The notes: generated by a model from the sequence alone, not told the origin. A stretch of 47,271 nucleotides of DNA from Candidatus Omnitrophota bacterium (GCA_029571225.1 JAKPTF010000003.1:1-47271); one strand, 5' to 3'. Counted from the stretch's first letter, positions 25,163 to 34,281 are shown. Made by a program: numbers and translations.

Positions 25163-26107
25163 ATGTTCCGAATTTTCGCCATAGCTAACAACTATTTCAG
25201 GAGAAGCTGCAGGCTTTATCGTCAAGGTGGTATTTTATTTATTTTAGCAAAGCTAATCCGCAGGTTGCTTCTTTTTTTTAGACCTTTACTAGAAGTGGAT
25301 TGGTTTACTAAAGTTGAGATGTTGCTTTTTCTAGGTTATTGGCCCAATTTAAAAAATCCCAGATCTTTTAATGAAAAAATAGTCTACCGGAAATTATATG
25401 TTAATGTTCCATTAGCTAAAGTTTTGTGTGATAAGTTGGCCGCTCGTGACTATGTGAGAGAAAAAACAGGTAGAGCTGATATTTTGAATGACCTCTATTG
25501 GGTAGGTACCGATGCTAATGATATTCCTTTTGATTCTCTACCTAATAAATACGTTATCAAAGTAACTCATGGTTCCGGTTGGAATATTTTCGTTAAAGAT
25601 AAAACGGCAATAAAAAGGGAAGAGATTCGTGTAAACGTTACTACATGGCTTAAGAGTAAATATTCACTAAGTTCAACTATGATTTCTGAAAAACATTATG
25701 ATGACATCCCCCCTAAGATAATAATCGAAAAATTTATTGATGACTTAAAGTGGGGATTCCCTCTAGATTACAAGTTTTTTTGTTTTTACGGAAAAGCTTA
25801 TTATATACAAGTTGACGTGGATAGATTTGGAGCACATAAGAGAATTTTGTTCAACATTAATTGGCAAGAGATGCCATTTTCTTACGCTTACCCGAAATCT
25901 AAAGAAAGGATAGATAAACCTTTTAAATTTGAAGAAATGAAGTTAATAGCAGAGCAAATTGCGCAAGGATTAGAATTCTGTAGAGTGGACTTATATAATC
26001 CTGATGAAAAAGGGATATTTTTTGGAGAGATTACACTGTATCCTGAAAGCGGTTTAGGTCGATTTATTCCGCGAGAGTGGGATTTTCGTTTGGGAAAATT
26101 ATTATAA
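25163..26107 (+). CDS. TupA-like ATP-grasp protein
   Basis: 314 residues from the ATG at 25163; a TTG at 25115 would add 16 residues, and neither start has a clear Shine-Dalgarno. Recognisable stretches are PRSFNEKIVYRKLY, LCDKLAARDYV, KYVIKVTHGSGWN, IIIEKFIDD and FCRVDLY followed by FFGEITLYPESG, all typical of the TupA-like ATP-grasp family in polysaccharide loci. Members are thought to attach amino acids or other carboxylates to sugars; the exact substrate here is unknown. AT-rich. The next gene starts directly after the stop. Confidence 0.8.
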   Translation: MFRIFAIANNYFRRSCRLYRQGGILFILAKLIRRLLLFFRPLLEVDWFTKVEMLLFLGYWPNLKNPRSFNEKIVYRKLYVNVPLAKVLCDKLAARDYVREKTGRADILNDLYWVGTDANDIPFDSLPNKYVIKVTHGSGWNIFVKDKTAIKREEIRVNVTTWLKSKYSLSSTMISEKHYDDIPPKIIIEKFIDDLKWGFPLDYKFFCFYGKAYYIQVDVDRFGAHKRILFNINWQEMPFSYAYPKSKERIDKPFKFEEMKLIAEQIAQGLEFCRVDLYNPDEKGIFFGEITLYPESGLGRFIPREWDFRLGKLL

Positions 26108-27331
26108 ATGAAAATTCTCTTAGGCCATAAATATTTCTATCCTAGAAGTGGCGCTGAAAAATCTTTTTTACAAACAGTCGAGATCTTGAAAAAGAACGGC
26201 CATAAGGTTAGTATTTTTTCAATGCGACATCCGCGCAATTTTGCTTCGGAGTATGATAAGTTTTTCGTGAACAATGTTGACTACGATGATAAAAATGCCT
26301 TACATTCAATTCACTACGCGGTAAAACTGCTGTATTCGTTACATGCGAGAAGGAGAATAGAAGCGCTAATCAGGCAGGAGAGGCCTGATATTGCCCACCT
26401 TAACAATATTTATCATCAAGTTTCTCCCTCTATTATTCATTCGTTGAAGAAATGGCGCATACCTATAGTAATGACACTACGAGATTACAAGCTGGTGTGT
26501 GCTTCGTATTCAATGTTTGCCGGTAGCGGAGCGTGTGAGGCTTGCAAGAATGAGAAGTATTATCATTGTGTCCTTAAGAAGTGTGTTAAAGATTCCCGCT
26601 TAAAAAGTTTCTTAAATACGCTTGAGATGTATTTTCATCACAGCCTGCTGCATATTTATAACAAAATTGATGTTTTCATCTCCCCTAGCCAGTTCTTAAA
26701 AGCCAAAACCAGGGAAATGGGTTTTAAGGGGCATATCGAATATCTGCCTAACTTTGTGCAGGTTGATGAATACCAGCCGCGATTCGACTGGCAGGAGCGC
26801 TCGATTGTTTACTTCGGCCGCCTTTCTAAAGAAAAAGGATTAGTGACTCTGCTCAAGGCGATGCAGGGTTTGCCTGACATTAAATTAAAAATTATCGGAG
26901 AAGGCCCTTTAAGAGGATTGCTGGAACAAGAAACTAAAGACCTGAAACTTAAGAATGTTGGATTTCTGGGGTATAAAAACAAAGACGAATTAAACGAAGA
27001 GATTAAAAAATCAATGTTTGTGGTTCTACCATCCGAGTGGTACGAAAATAATCCGCGTACGATTATTGAGGGGTTTGCGCTTGGTAAGCCAGCAGTGGGA
27101 GCGAGGATAGGTGGGATCCCTGAGCTTATCCGCGACAATGAGACGGGGTTGCTTTTTGAGCCGGGCAATGTGGAAGATCTGAAGCAAAAGATTGAAATGC
27201 AGGCAGCGGATTCGGATAAGATTAAACAAATGGGCAAGAATGCGTGGCAGTTTGTAGAACAAGAGCTGAATGAACAAAAGCATTACGCGGGACTGATGAA
27301 AATATACGAACAGGCCAGAACCCATAAATAA
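26108..27331 (+). CDS. Glycosyltransferase family 4
   Basis: 407 residues, GT-B fold: KYFYPRSGAEKSFLQTVEIL, VMTLRDYKLVC with a Cys-rich insert (GSGACEACKNEKYYHC and KKCVKDSR), then IVYFGRLSKEKGLVTLL and LPSEWYENNPRTIIEGFALGKPAVGARIGGIPE. The cysteine insert (about residues 139-160) may hold a metal. It starts directly after the preceding TAA. It is the complete relative of the 35-codon remnant at 24886. Confidence 0.9.
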   Translation: MKILLGHKYFYPRSGAEKSFLQTVEILKKNGHKVSIFSMRHPRNFASEYDKFFVNNVDYDDKNALHSIHYAVKLLYSLHARRRIEALIRQERPDIAHLNNIYHQVSPSIIHSLKKWRIPIVMTLRDYKLVCASYSMFAGSGACEACKNEKYYHCVLKKCVKDSRLKSFLNTLEMYFHHSLLHIYNKIDVFISPSQFLKAKTREMGFKGHIEYLPNFVQVDEYQPRFDWQERSIVYFGRLSKEKGLVTLLKAMQGLPDIKLKIIGEGPLRGLLEQETKDLKLKNVGFLGYKNKDELNEEIKKSMFVVLPSEWYENNPRTIIEGFALGKPAVGARIGGIPELIRDNETGLLFEPGNVEDLKQKIEMQAADSDKIKQMGKNAWQFVEQELNEQKHYAGLMKIYEQARTHK

Positions 27332-27347
27332 AAGCCCCAGACTTAGA

Positions 27348-28259
27348 ATGCGCTTAGTCAAGCCCAAAGATATCAGAAATACCCAATATTTCAGTATAGG
27401 TGCTTTCTTAATAATCCTAAATTATTTTCGCCACCGCTTTCTTGGGTATAAAACAACAAGGGCCTTCCCGATATCCAAGACTTCTCAAGCGGTTGAGTAC
27501 GATCTTAATGTTGTACGAGGATGGGTGAATGCGCTGGCAGATTATACTCAGAACAGCGATTTTCTAAAGGGGAAAGTTGTTTTGGAGCTTGGTCCAGGGG
27601 CTGATCTGGGCATAGGGCTAATACTTCTGGCCATGGGAGCCAGGAAGTATATCGCTTTTGATGTGAATCCGTTAGCCAGGAATACTCCGGTTGAATTCTA
27701 TGATCGGTTATTATCCGTTTTGTCTGCAAAATTCCCGGGCGTAAAGGAAAGCTATCTTAGAGGACAATTGGAAAAGGCTCATGCCGGAAATCCCGAAAAT
27801 CTGGAGTACATTGTTGATAGTAATTTTTATATTGCCGGCTTAAAAGAAAATCCGGAAATTGTTTTCGGGCAGGCAGCTTTTGAACATTTCTTTGACATTC
27901 AAAAATCGTTGAGTGAATTATCTGGCATAGTAAAGCCCGGATGCGTTATGGTTTCCCTGGTAGATTTAAAAACGCATACTGCCTGGATCAGGCCACGGGA
28001 CCCTTTAAACATTTACAGATATGGAAGGAAATTCTGGGGTGCTTTTCAATTTGCGGGGTCTCCTAATAGAATACGAAGCTTTGAATATAAGAATATTTTA
28101 GAAAATAATCATTGGCACAATGTCAAAGTTGAACCATTAACAGTATTGGAAGATTCGTATGTCGAGCAAGTTAAACCAACATTATCGGAGCCATTTAGGT
28201 CATTAGAAACATCTGAACTGCGAAATTTAAGTATTATGCTCTTGGCAACCAAGAGTTAG
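27348..28259 (+). CDS. SAM-dependent methyltransferase
   Basis: 303 residues. The SAM-binding loop reads VVLELGPGADLGIGLILLAMGARKYIAFDVNP (motif I with the acidic end of strand 2), and FGQAAFEHFFDIQKSL fits the post-II region of class I methyltransferases. It probably methylates a sugar or the growing glycan. A short N-terminal hydrophobic stretch (FSIGAFLIILNYF) may aid membrane contact. It lies 16 nt after the glycosyltransferase. Confidence 0.75.
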   Translation: MRLVKPKDIRNTQYFSIGAFLIILNYFRHRFLGYKTTRAFPISKTSQAVEYDLNVVRGWVNALADYTQNSDFLKGKVVLELGPGADLGIGLILLAMGARKYIAFDVNPLARNTPVEFYDRLLSVLSAKFPGVKESYLRGQLEKAHAGNPENLEYIVDSNFYIAGLKENPEIVFGQAAFEHFFDIQKSLSELSGIVKPGCVMVSLVDLKTHTAWIRPRDPLNIYRYGRKFWGAFQFAGSPNRIRSFEYKNILENNHWHNVKVEPLTVLEDSYVEQVKPTLSEPFRSLETSELRNLSIMLLATKS

Positions 28260-28276
28260 AAAACTTTTTTGACTTC

Positions 28277-30688
28277 ATGCGCAAAATAATAGGGGTCGTA
28301 GTCGTCGTTTTAGCTGTCGGGGTGTTTGCTTACTGGCTTAAGTGCCAGCTGCAGATAAACCTCGTTAAATCTTTTTCCCTATCCCAGATCCTGCCTGTTC
28401 AATCTTTGCAAAAAAGCTGTGCTGTGGCGTATGCATCGGAGTTTGCGCCCGGAAAGACGCTTGTGCTGGAAAAGCCGTCTGACTGGCAGAAAATCTGGAT
28501 GCGCGAAAAGGATTCTGTCAGCGTGGAGTTTAAGGACGCGGGAAAGATCTTTGTGAGTAGCAAAAGCAAGCAGGATTGGTCATTGGCGCATGATTTATTA
28601 GTTGAGGTACAGCCTGGGGATGTGTTTGGCTTTAGCTCGGATATAGTGAATTCCGCTCCGGAGCTTACCTCAAGCGCAAGCGTTGTGCTGTACGACAAGA
28701 ACAAGCAGGTGAGCAAATGGCATTATGGCAGGAAAGGGTTTAGCGGAAAAGGCGTAAAACAGGTTGCCAATGAGTTTGTAGTGCCGTATGGAGTAAGTTT
28801 CATACGGTTTCGGCTGACTGGCTCAGGCGTAGGTAATTCTCAATTCTCCAATGTAAAGTTTTATCGCAAAGAGCGAATTTTTTTAGAACAAAATCCCTTT
28901 GTTTTAGAAAATACTTTTCTTAAGATGACCTTTGAGACACAGGAGAGTCGTATTTCTGTGCTGGATAAGCGTTGCGCAAGGGTTTGGAAAGCAGACATTG
29001 AGTTTGGCGTAAGAAATATTCAACAAAACAATACACAAGATGCGCAGTTTACTTTACTTGATTGGCAGTCATTGCAGGAATATCAGGTAGAAGTTGTGCT
29101 AGCTCAGGATAAGCCGGAGATAATTTTTAAACTGAATGCTCCACCTAATAGGCGGTTTGAAGGGTTAGTGTTTCCTCCGTCATTCGCTACTTCTAATTCT
29201 GCCTTAGTAGTAGCGCCTATCGCAGAAGGTATGCTACTTAACCGCGACGCCTGGCAGGAAGTAGTGCCAGGGGCTGTGCGCTATAAAGGCGGATGGTCAA
29301 TGCCTTTTGTAGGTGTGCTGGATGGTGGCGCGGGGTGGATGGAGATATTTGAGACGCCTTTTGATTTTGAGCTTGTCTCTGTGCAAGATAGGCCAAATTT
29401 ATTTGAGAATAGGTGGGTAGTAGAAAAAAATTTTTTTGGCTATGAAAGGAATATGCGGTATGTGTTTTTTGACCAGCCGTCGTATGTAGCAATGGCGAAA
29501 AGGTATCGCCAATGGGCGCAAGAAAAAGGGCTTGTAGTTACCTTGCGTAATAAAGATAAACTGCGCAATTATAATATAGGTAAGTTGCTTGGTGCTGTAA
29601 ATGTGTGGTTTTGGGGAAGCGATAGACCGCATTTTATTAAAGAACTCGAACGGCTGGGTGTAAAGAAATGTTTGTTTTCAACTGCAGAGAATCGTCAAGA
29701 TATCGTGGAAGCAGATAAGGCAGGGTTTCTTAGCTCGCACTATGACATTTACCAAGACGTATGGCCGCCAATTTACCATGATGTTACTCATCGTCACGAA
29801 GGTTGGCCAGAGGATTTGGTGCTGGATGAACAAGGTGCGCCAATACAAGGATGGGTCATAAAGCGCGGGTTGAAAGAGTATCCGGGTGGGGTGGTATGTT
29901 CAATACCGGGACTTAAGCGAGCAAAAAAGGTAATTGCGGAGGAACTAAAAACCAAGCCCTACACAGCAAGATTTATTGATACTACAACCTCAACTCCATG
30001 GAGAGAATGTTTTAGTCCCAAGCATCCTACGACGCGCAGAGAGGACTTAGAAAATAAGATGAATCTTCTGGCTTTAAGTTCAATTGAGCATGGTTTGGTT
30101 ACAGGAAGCGAGGATGGTGTAGCTGATGCAGTGCCATACTGCGATTATTTTGAAGGTATGCTCAGCATTGGAAAAGGAAGGCTTCCTGAATCAGGTAGAA
30201 ATGTGGCTAAAGTAGAGTATATGCCACCCACAGAAAATTTCTTAAAGTATCAGGTTGGGGTTAATTATAGGATACCTCTATGGGAATTAGTGTTTCATGA
30301 CTGTGCAGTTGCAACATGGTATTGGGGCGATTCCTCTAATCGTATCCCTGAGCTTTGGTGGAGAAAGGACTTGTTTAATATTTTGTATGGAACAATGCCT
30401 TTATGGGCGATTCGTGACTGGGACCATTGGCAGAAACTGAAAATGCGTTTCAGGGATAGTTATCAAAATGTCTGCCCTGTATTTGAGCAAACATCAGCAA
30501 AAGAAATGCTTTTACACAGATTTATTACTGAAGACCATCTTGTACAAGAGACAGTTTTTGACGGCGGGTTAAGCGTTGTGGTTAATTTTGGCGATTCAGA
30601 TTCTGTATTAGAAAAAGTATCTATCCCCGCGCACGGGTTTGTTTTAAGAGACGACTCCAAGATTCTGAAACAAGGGGTTTGCAGGTAA
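28277..30688 (+). CDS. Membrane-anchored glycoside hydrolase related to GH101/GH129
   Basis: 803 residues, with an N-terminal signal anchor (about 5-22, IGVVVVVLAVGVFAYWL). A beta-sandwich-like region (30-380) precedes a catalytic barrel with FWGSDRPHFIKELERLGV, ARFIDTTTSTPW (D568) and LVTGSEDGVADAV (E612), then a C-terminal beta domain. The layout and the FIDTTT/GSEDG pair resemble GH129-type alpha-N-acetylgalactosaminidases; D568 and E612 are proposed as catalytic residues. It may trim or edit the exported glycan. Hydrolysis of GalNAc linkages is inferred only. Spacing of 17 nt to the methyltransferase suggests the same operon. Confidence 0.65.
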   Translation: MRKIIGVVVVVLAVGVFAYWLKCQLQINLVKSFSLSQILPVQSLQKSCAVAYASEFAPGKTLVLEKPSDWQKIWMREKDSVSVEFKDAGKIFVSSKSKQDWSLAHDLLVEVQPGDVFGFSSDIVNSAPELTSSASVVLYDKNKQVSKWHYGRKGFSGKGVKQVANEFVVPYGVSFIRFRLTGSGVGNSQFSNVKFYRKERIFLEQNPFVLENTFLKMTFETQESRISVLDKRCARVWKADIEFGVRNIQQNNTQDAQFTLLDWQSLQEYQVEVVLAQDKPEIIFKLNAPPNRRFEGLVFPPSFATSNSALVVAPIAEGMLLNRDAWQEVVPGAVRYKGGWSMPFVGVLDGGAGWMEIFETPFDFELVSVQDRPNLFENRWVVEKNFFGYERNMRYVFFDQPSYVAMAKRYRQWAQEKGLVVTLRNKDKLRNYNIGKLLGAVNVWFWGSDRPHFIKELERLGVKKCLFSTAENRQDIVEADKAGFLSSHYDIYQDVWPPIYHDVTHRHEGWPEDLVLDEQGAPIQGWVIKRGLKEYPGGVVCSIPGLKRAKKVIAEELKTKPYTARFIDTTTSTPWRECFSPKHPTTRREDLENKMNLLALSSIEHGLVTGSEDGVADAVPYCDYFEGMLSIGKGRLPESGRNVAKVEYMPPTENFLKYQVGVNYRIPLWELVFHDCAVATWYWGDSSNRIPELWWRKDLFNILYGTMPLWAIRDWDHWQKLKMRFRDSYQNVCPVFEQTSAKEMLLHRFITEDHLVQETVFDGGLSVVVNFGDSDSVLEKVSIPAHGFVLRDDSKILKQGVCR

Positions 30689-30689
30689 C

Positions 30690-30713
30690 ATAATGGGGGA
30701 CGCTTCTCCTTAA
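30690..30713. repeat. Short dispersed element
   Basis: ATAATGGGGGACGCTTCTCC, then TTAA, one base after the glycoside hydrolase stop. It resembles the element at 18435-18460. It also marks the right edge of the AT-rich glycan cassette. Confidence 0.45.
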
Positions 30714-30773
30714 CCCTACCCCTTGCGTATAAAGAGTTATGCAGCAGGAAGGACCGTTTCCAAAGGATGAAAG

Positions 30774-31673
30774 ATGAAACTCCACGGCTCTATTATCGTA
30801 ACCTACCGTTGCAACGCGCGCTGCAATATGTGCGACGTCTGGAAGTTTCCCTCAAAGCCAGCAGATGAGATTGGCGTTGAGGTTATTCGTAAGTTGCCAC
30901 AGATGTTTTTTGCAAATGTAACCGGTGGAGAACCATTTGCCAGACAGGATTTGCCTGATATTATCACCGAACTGCGCAAGAAAGCAAAACGCATTGTTAT
31001 TAGCACGAACGGTTTTTTTACTGACCGGATTGTGACTTTGTGCAAGCGGTACCCTGATCTGGGAATTCGTATCAGCATTGAGGGTTTGCAGGAATCGAAT
31101 GATGCGATCAGGGGAATGCCGGGGCAGTATGAGCGGACGCAGGCAACACTCAAGCAGCTTCAGGAAATGGGGCTGAAGGATATTGGGTTTGCCATGACTG
31201 TGCAGGATAAGAATTATCAGGATTTGGTTACTTTATATAAGATGGCCCGTGATCTGGATTACGAGTTTGCCACGGCTACGGTGCATAATTCGCATTATTT
31301 CCATAAGTGGGATAACAAGGTAGAGAAGCAGGAAGAGGTATTTGCAGCATTCAGGGCATTGATCGCTGAGTTATTGAAGTCGAAAAAACCCAAAGAATGG
31401 TTCCGGGCGTATTTTAATCATGGATTGATCAATTATATCCAGGGCAACCCGCGGTTTCTGCCGTGTGAGATGGGGAAAGACGGGTTTTTTGTTGATCCTT
31501 ACGGCGATGTTCTGGCATATAACGGTATGGATGAGAAGATGCCGATGGGGAATCTCAAGGAACAGAGTTGGGATGAGATCTGGGATAGCAAGCGGGCTCA
31601 GGAAGTGCGCCAGGCAGTCAAAAACTGTAAGAAGAATTGCTGGATGATCGGTTCTGCGGCTCCGGCGATCTGA
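30774..31673 (+). CDS. Radical SAM protein
   Basis: 299 residues with the [4Fe-4S] motif CX3CX2C at C13, C17 and C20 (YRCNARCNMCDVW), the NVTGGEPFARQDL GGE motif and ISTNGFF. The C-terminal third holds four further cysteines (PCEMGKDG, NCKKNCWM) with GNLKEQSWDEIWDS, like a reduced SPASM/twitch domain that would bind a second cluster. The substrate is unknown; location suggests modification of an EPS sugar or an associated peptide. Base composition is intermediate. The 85-nt gap upstream holds a dispersed element and no clear promoter. Confidence 0.85.
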   Translation: MKLHGSIIVTYRCNARCNMCDVWKFPSKPADEIGVEVIRKLPQMFFANVTGGEPFARQDLPDIITELRKKAKRIVISTNGFFTDRIVTLCKRYPDLGIRISIEGLQESNDAIRGMPGQYERTQATLKQLQEMGLKDIGFAMTVQDKNYQDLVTLYKMARDLDYEFATATVHNSHYFHKWDNKVEKQEEVFAAFRALIAELLKSKKPKEWFRAYFNHGLINYIQGNPRFLPCEMGKDGFFVDPYGDVLAYNGMDEKMPMGNLKEQSWDEIWDSKRAQEVRQAVKNCKKNCWMIGSAAPAI

Positions 31674-31723
31674 CACCATCCTCTTAAGCCAATCTGGTGG
31701 GTTCTTAAGAATAAGATCAAAAG

Positions 31724-32836
31724 ATGAAGATAGTTGCGCTAGGATTGCGGGGATTTCCAGACGTGCAGGGCGGGGTGGAAGCTCATTGCCGGAATCTTTA
31801 TCCGAGGCTGGTCAAGCTGGGGTGTGAGGTGACGGTGCTTGCGCGGCAGCCGTATGTGGGATCAAGGGAATATTCGTATGAAGGAGTGACGATCAAGCCG
31901 ATTCCGTGCACAAGGAATAAATTCCTCGAGGCGTTTACTCATACCAGGAAAGGGGTTCGTGTTGCGCAGGGCTTGAAGCCGGATATTCTACATATTCACG
32001 CGGTCGGGCCTGCGTTGTTCGTGCCTATGGCGCGGGAGCTGGGCATGAAGGTTGTGATGACGCACCACGGCCCGGATTATGAGCGCAAGAAATGGAACTG
32101 GGTGGCGAAGATGGTGCTGCGCGAAGGCGAAAAGCGCGGGTGCGTGAATGCGAATGAGGTGATTTGCATTTCAAAGCAGATCGCGCTTGATGTTAAGCAG
32201 AAGTTCAGTAGAGATTCGCACGTTATTCCGAATGGGGTGATGATGCATGAGCGGGTCACTACTGATGAAGTATTAAGGAAGCACGGCCTTGAGAAGGGCA
32301 AATATATTCTTGCTGTGGGCAGGTTTGTGCCGGAAAAGGGGTTTGCGGAACTTATTGAGGCGTGGCGGGGGTTGGAACCCCGTGGCGTATGGAAGTTGGT
32401 GATCGTTGGCGATGCTGACCATGAGGATGCGTATAGCAGGAAGTTGAAAGAAATGGCTGCGGAAGCGCCTCATGTGGTGCTGACGGGGTTTTTAAGCGGC
32501 ATGCCGCTTGCTGAAGTTTACAGCCAAGCAGGATTGTTCGTTCTGCCGTCGTATTACGAGGGCCTGCCTATTGTACTCCTTGAGGCAATGAGTTACGGGC
32601 TGTCGTGCGTTGTTTCGGACATACCGGCGAACAGGGAAGTGCAGTTAAGCGAGGACAGGTATTTTAATCCAGGGGATGTGCGTGCAATAGCGCAAAAGAT
32701 CAAGGAATTCATGGTAAAGCCGATGGATGAAACTGGGAAAGCCCGGCAAAGGGACATGGTAAGCCAGAGGTATGATTGGGATAAGATCGCGCAGGAGACG
32801 CTAAGGGTGTATCAGCAAGTTATAGCCCGAAAATAA
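31724..32836 (+). CDS. Glycosyltransferase family 4
   Basis: 370 residues: ALGLRGFPDVQGGVEAHCRN, ILHIHAVGPALF, MTHHGPDYERKKW, ISKQIALDV, VIPNGV, AVGRFVPEKGFAELIEAW and LPSYYEGLPIVLLEAMSYGLSCVVSD give a complete GT-B, GT4 enzyme. A 7-bp inverted repeat (TCTTAAG...CTTAAGA, 31682-31710) lies in the 50-nt leader. The last 17 nt overlap the end of the convergent epsI gene. GC-rich, like the operon core rather than the AT-rich cassette. Confidence 0.9.
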   Translation: MKIVALGLRGFPDVQGGVEAHCRNLYPRLVKLGCEVTVLARQPYVGSREYSYEGVTIKPIPCTRNKFLEAFTHTRKGVRVAQGLKPDILHIHAVGPALFVPMARELGMKVVMTHHGPDYERKKWNWVAKMVLREGEKRGCVNANEVICISKQIALDVKQKFSRDSHVIPNGVMMHERVTTDEVLRKHGLEKGKYILAVGRFVPEKGFAELIEAWRGLEPRGVWKLVIVGDADHEDAYSRKLKEMAAEAPHVVLTGFLSGMPLAEVYSQAGLFVLPSYYEGLPIVLLEAMSYGLSCVVSDIPANREVQLSEDRYFNPGDVRAIAQKIKEFMVKPMDETGKARQRDMVSQRYDWDKIAQETLRVYQQVIARK

Positions 32837-33455
32837 ACTCGAGATCTTGAGGAGATAGGGATTTTGAAAAATCAGAGATGAACTGTTTCCCAAGCGCGAT
32901 CGCGCCGGAGGTGGTTTGTTCAGACGACGGAATATCGAGCCGGACCATGAGTCCGGCTTTTTTCTTTCCTATAAGGGAAGCCCAGAATTCTTTTGCTTTC
33001 TGACCGGTCCAGCCCGTGATCTGTTTGTCAATGCAGAGCCAGTACATAAGCACATACCCCTCGCCGGGTTTCTGGGTGTAGAGGGTTGTTGTGCGGAAGG
33101 TTTTGCTGCCTACCTCAATCGTTTCGTCGCTCAATTCCTTGATGGTATAGCCGGATGAGCCGAAGCACACCTTGGGGTTGTGGAAGTTTCCGGCGTCGAG
33201 GATGAGAAAGAGCAGGCTTGCGCCTTCTTTGTTGGTATAGGTGCGGGCGAATATGTCGCTGATGAACTTGTAGCGGTCGTCGTTGATGTTGAGGCTCTGG
33301 GAAACATCCTTGCCTGACCACTGGCCGAATTCAGCGGGGATGTTAATCTGCTTGAGGATGTTCAGGCCCTGGTATTTCGGTTTGGGCAAAGCAAAGGCGA
33401 TGAGCATGGCGATGCCGATTATTGCGATGACAATTATCTGTTTAAGATTCTTCAT
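32820..33455 (-). CDS. epsI: Exosortase-associated protein EpsI (DUF3485)
   Basis: 211 residues with an N-terminal membrane anchor (about 8-24) and a periplasmic domain. The family motifs are seen: FGQWSGKD, FHNPKVCFGSSGYTI, YVLMYWLCIDKQITGW. EpsI proteins accompany, or are fused to, exosortases and support EPS and PEP-CTERM processing by an unsettled mechanism. The start overlaps the end of the exosortase gene by 14 nt, so both are one minus-strand operon. Its 3' half contains, on the opposite strand, a terminator for the convergent glycosyltransferase. Confidence 0.9.
   Translation of the reverse strand: MKNLKQIIVIAIIGIAMLIAFALPKPKYQGLNILKQINIPAEFGQWSGKDVSQSLNINDDRYKFISDIFARTYTNKEGASLLFLILDAGNFHNPKVCFGSSGYTIKELSDETIEVGSKTFRTTTLYTQKPGEGYVLMYWLCIDKQITGWTGQKAKEFWASLIGKKKAGLMVRLDIPSSEQTTSGAIALGKQFISDFSKSLSPQDLEFIFGL
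32939..32963 (+). terminator. Intrinsic terminator for the convergent glycosyltransferase, inside epsI
   Basis: GCCGGAC (32939-32945) pairs with GTCCGGC (32951-32957), loop CATGA, then T6. Read on the plus strand it lies about 100 nt past the glycosyltransferase stop, wholly inside the epsI coding sequence. A near-identical hairpin occurs at 34381. Confidence 0.65.
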
Positions 33456-34275
33456 GGATGGCCCGTTTCATTTTGAGATACGCCTCGATGCCAAGAAGCC
33501 CGAGGATCATGATCACAAATACAATGATGCCGCTGAAGTCATGGAAGAATCCCTGGCCTGTTTCCTGGCCGAAGTAGTAGGTGACCAGGCACAGGGAAAG
33601 CACGCGCAGGAGGTTGCCGAAAAGCGCCATGGGCACGACTGACAGAAGGATGATGAACTTGTTCTTGCGGGTTTCTTTTAGGATATGGATATATGCAAGG
33701 CCGAGGGAGAGCATGGTGATGAGCGAGCGGAAGCCGGAGCAGGGCGCGCCCATAAAGATCTCTTGGTTGCCGATGTAGAGCAAAAGGCCCTGGCGCATGA
33801 CAGGGTAATGGAACGATTTGAGGATGCCGCCTGCGACTGCGGAGATGCCGTAGCGCATGGGAAGCGTGATGGCGTCGAGGATGCCCAGAGGCGGCGGGAT
33901 CATGAGCGCTAAATAGGCGATCGGAAATGCGAGCGTGCGCACTGCTTTGGGGCCGTAGAGGAAGCCGATGAGTCCGATAAGCACCGGGATCATGGAGCCT
34001 GCGGTGAGCGAGAGATACTCGTTGCGCCAGCCGAGGATGAAGAGCAGGATGCCGGCAAGGAGGAACGCGGGGAACAAGAAGCCAGTGCCGGCGGGTTTCG
34101 CTTTTGCAATGATCGCCATGAGCTCTTTGCGTTTGCGCCAGGCAAGGAACAGCGATACTGGCAGAATGAAATACGCGTGGGTGTAGTCGATGATCTCCCA
34201 GCGGCTGCGGTAGAGCTGGTACACGACCGGGCTGTAGAGGATCGCGACTAATGCCCAGACAATGTAGTTGAACAT
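33442..34275 (-). CDS. Exosortase (EpsH/XrtA superfamily)
   Basis: 277 residues with about eight membrane helices. The exosortase catalytic triad is visible: C179 in FMGAPCSGFRS, R224 in FGNLLRV and H245 in GFFHDFSG. The enzyme cleaves the PEP-CTERM signal at the inner membrane and is thought to pass the protein to an extracellular attachment. The nearby PEP-CTERM protein (35634-37916) is a likely substrate. TATAAT ends only six bases before the ATG, so the mRNA may be leaderless. It forms an operon with epsI. Confidence 0.92.
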   Translation of the reverse strand: MFNYIVWALVAILYSPVVYQLYRSRWEIIDYTHAYFILPVSLFLAWRKRKELMAIIAKAKPAGTGFLFPAFLLAGILLFILGWRNEYLSLTAGSMIPVLIGLIGFLYGPKAVRTLAFPIAYLALMIPPPLGILDAITLPMRYGISAVAGGILKSFHYPVMRQGLLLYIGNQEIFMGAPCSGFRSLITMLSLGLAYIHILKETRKNKFIILLSVVPMALFGNLLRVLSLCLVTYYFGQETGQGFFHDFSGIIVFVIMILGLLGIEAYLKMKRAIHEES

Positions 34276-34281
34276 GACGAC

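Noticed and set aside
25042-25188. 48-codon open frame beginning MLLFFDFMILPILIF between the glycosyltransferase remnant and the ATP-grasp gene
   Set aside because: No ribosome-binding site or recognisable family, it overlaps the ATP-grasp start, and AT-rich DNA often gives such hydrophobic frames by chance.
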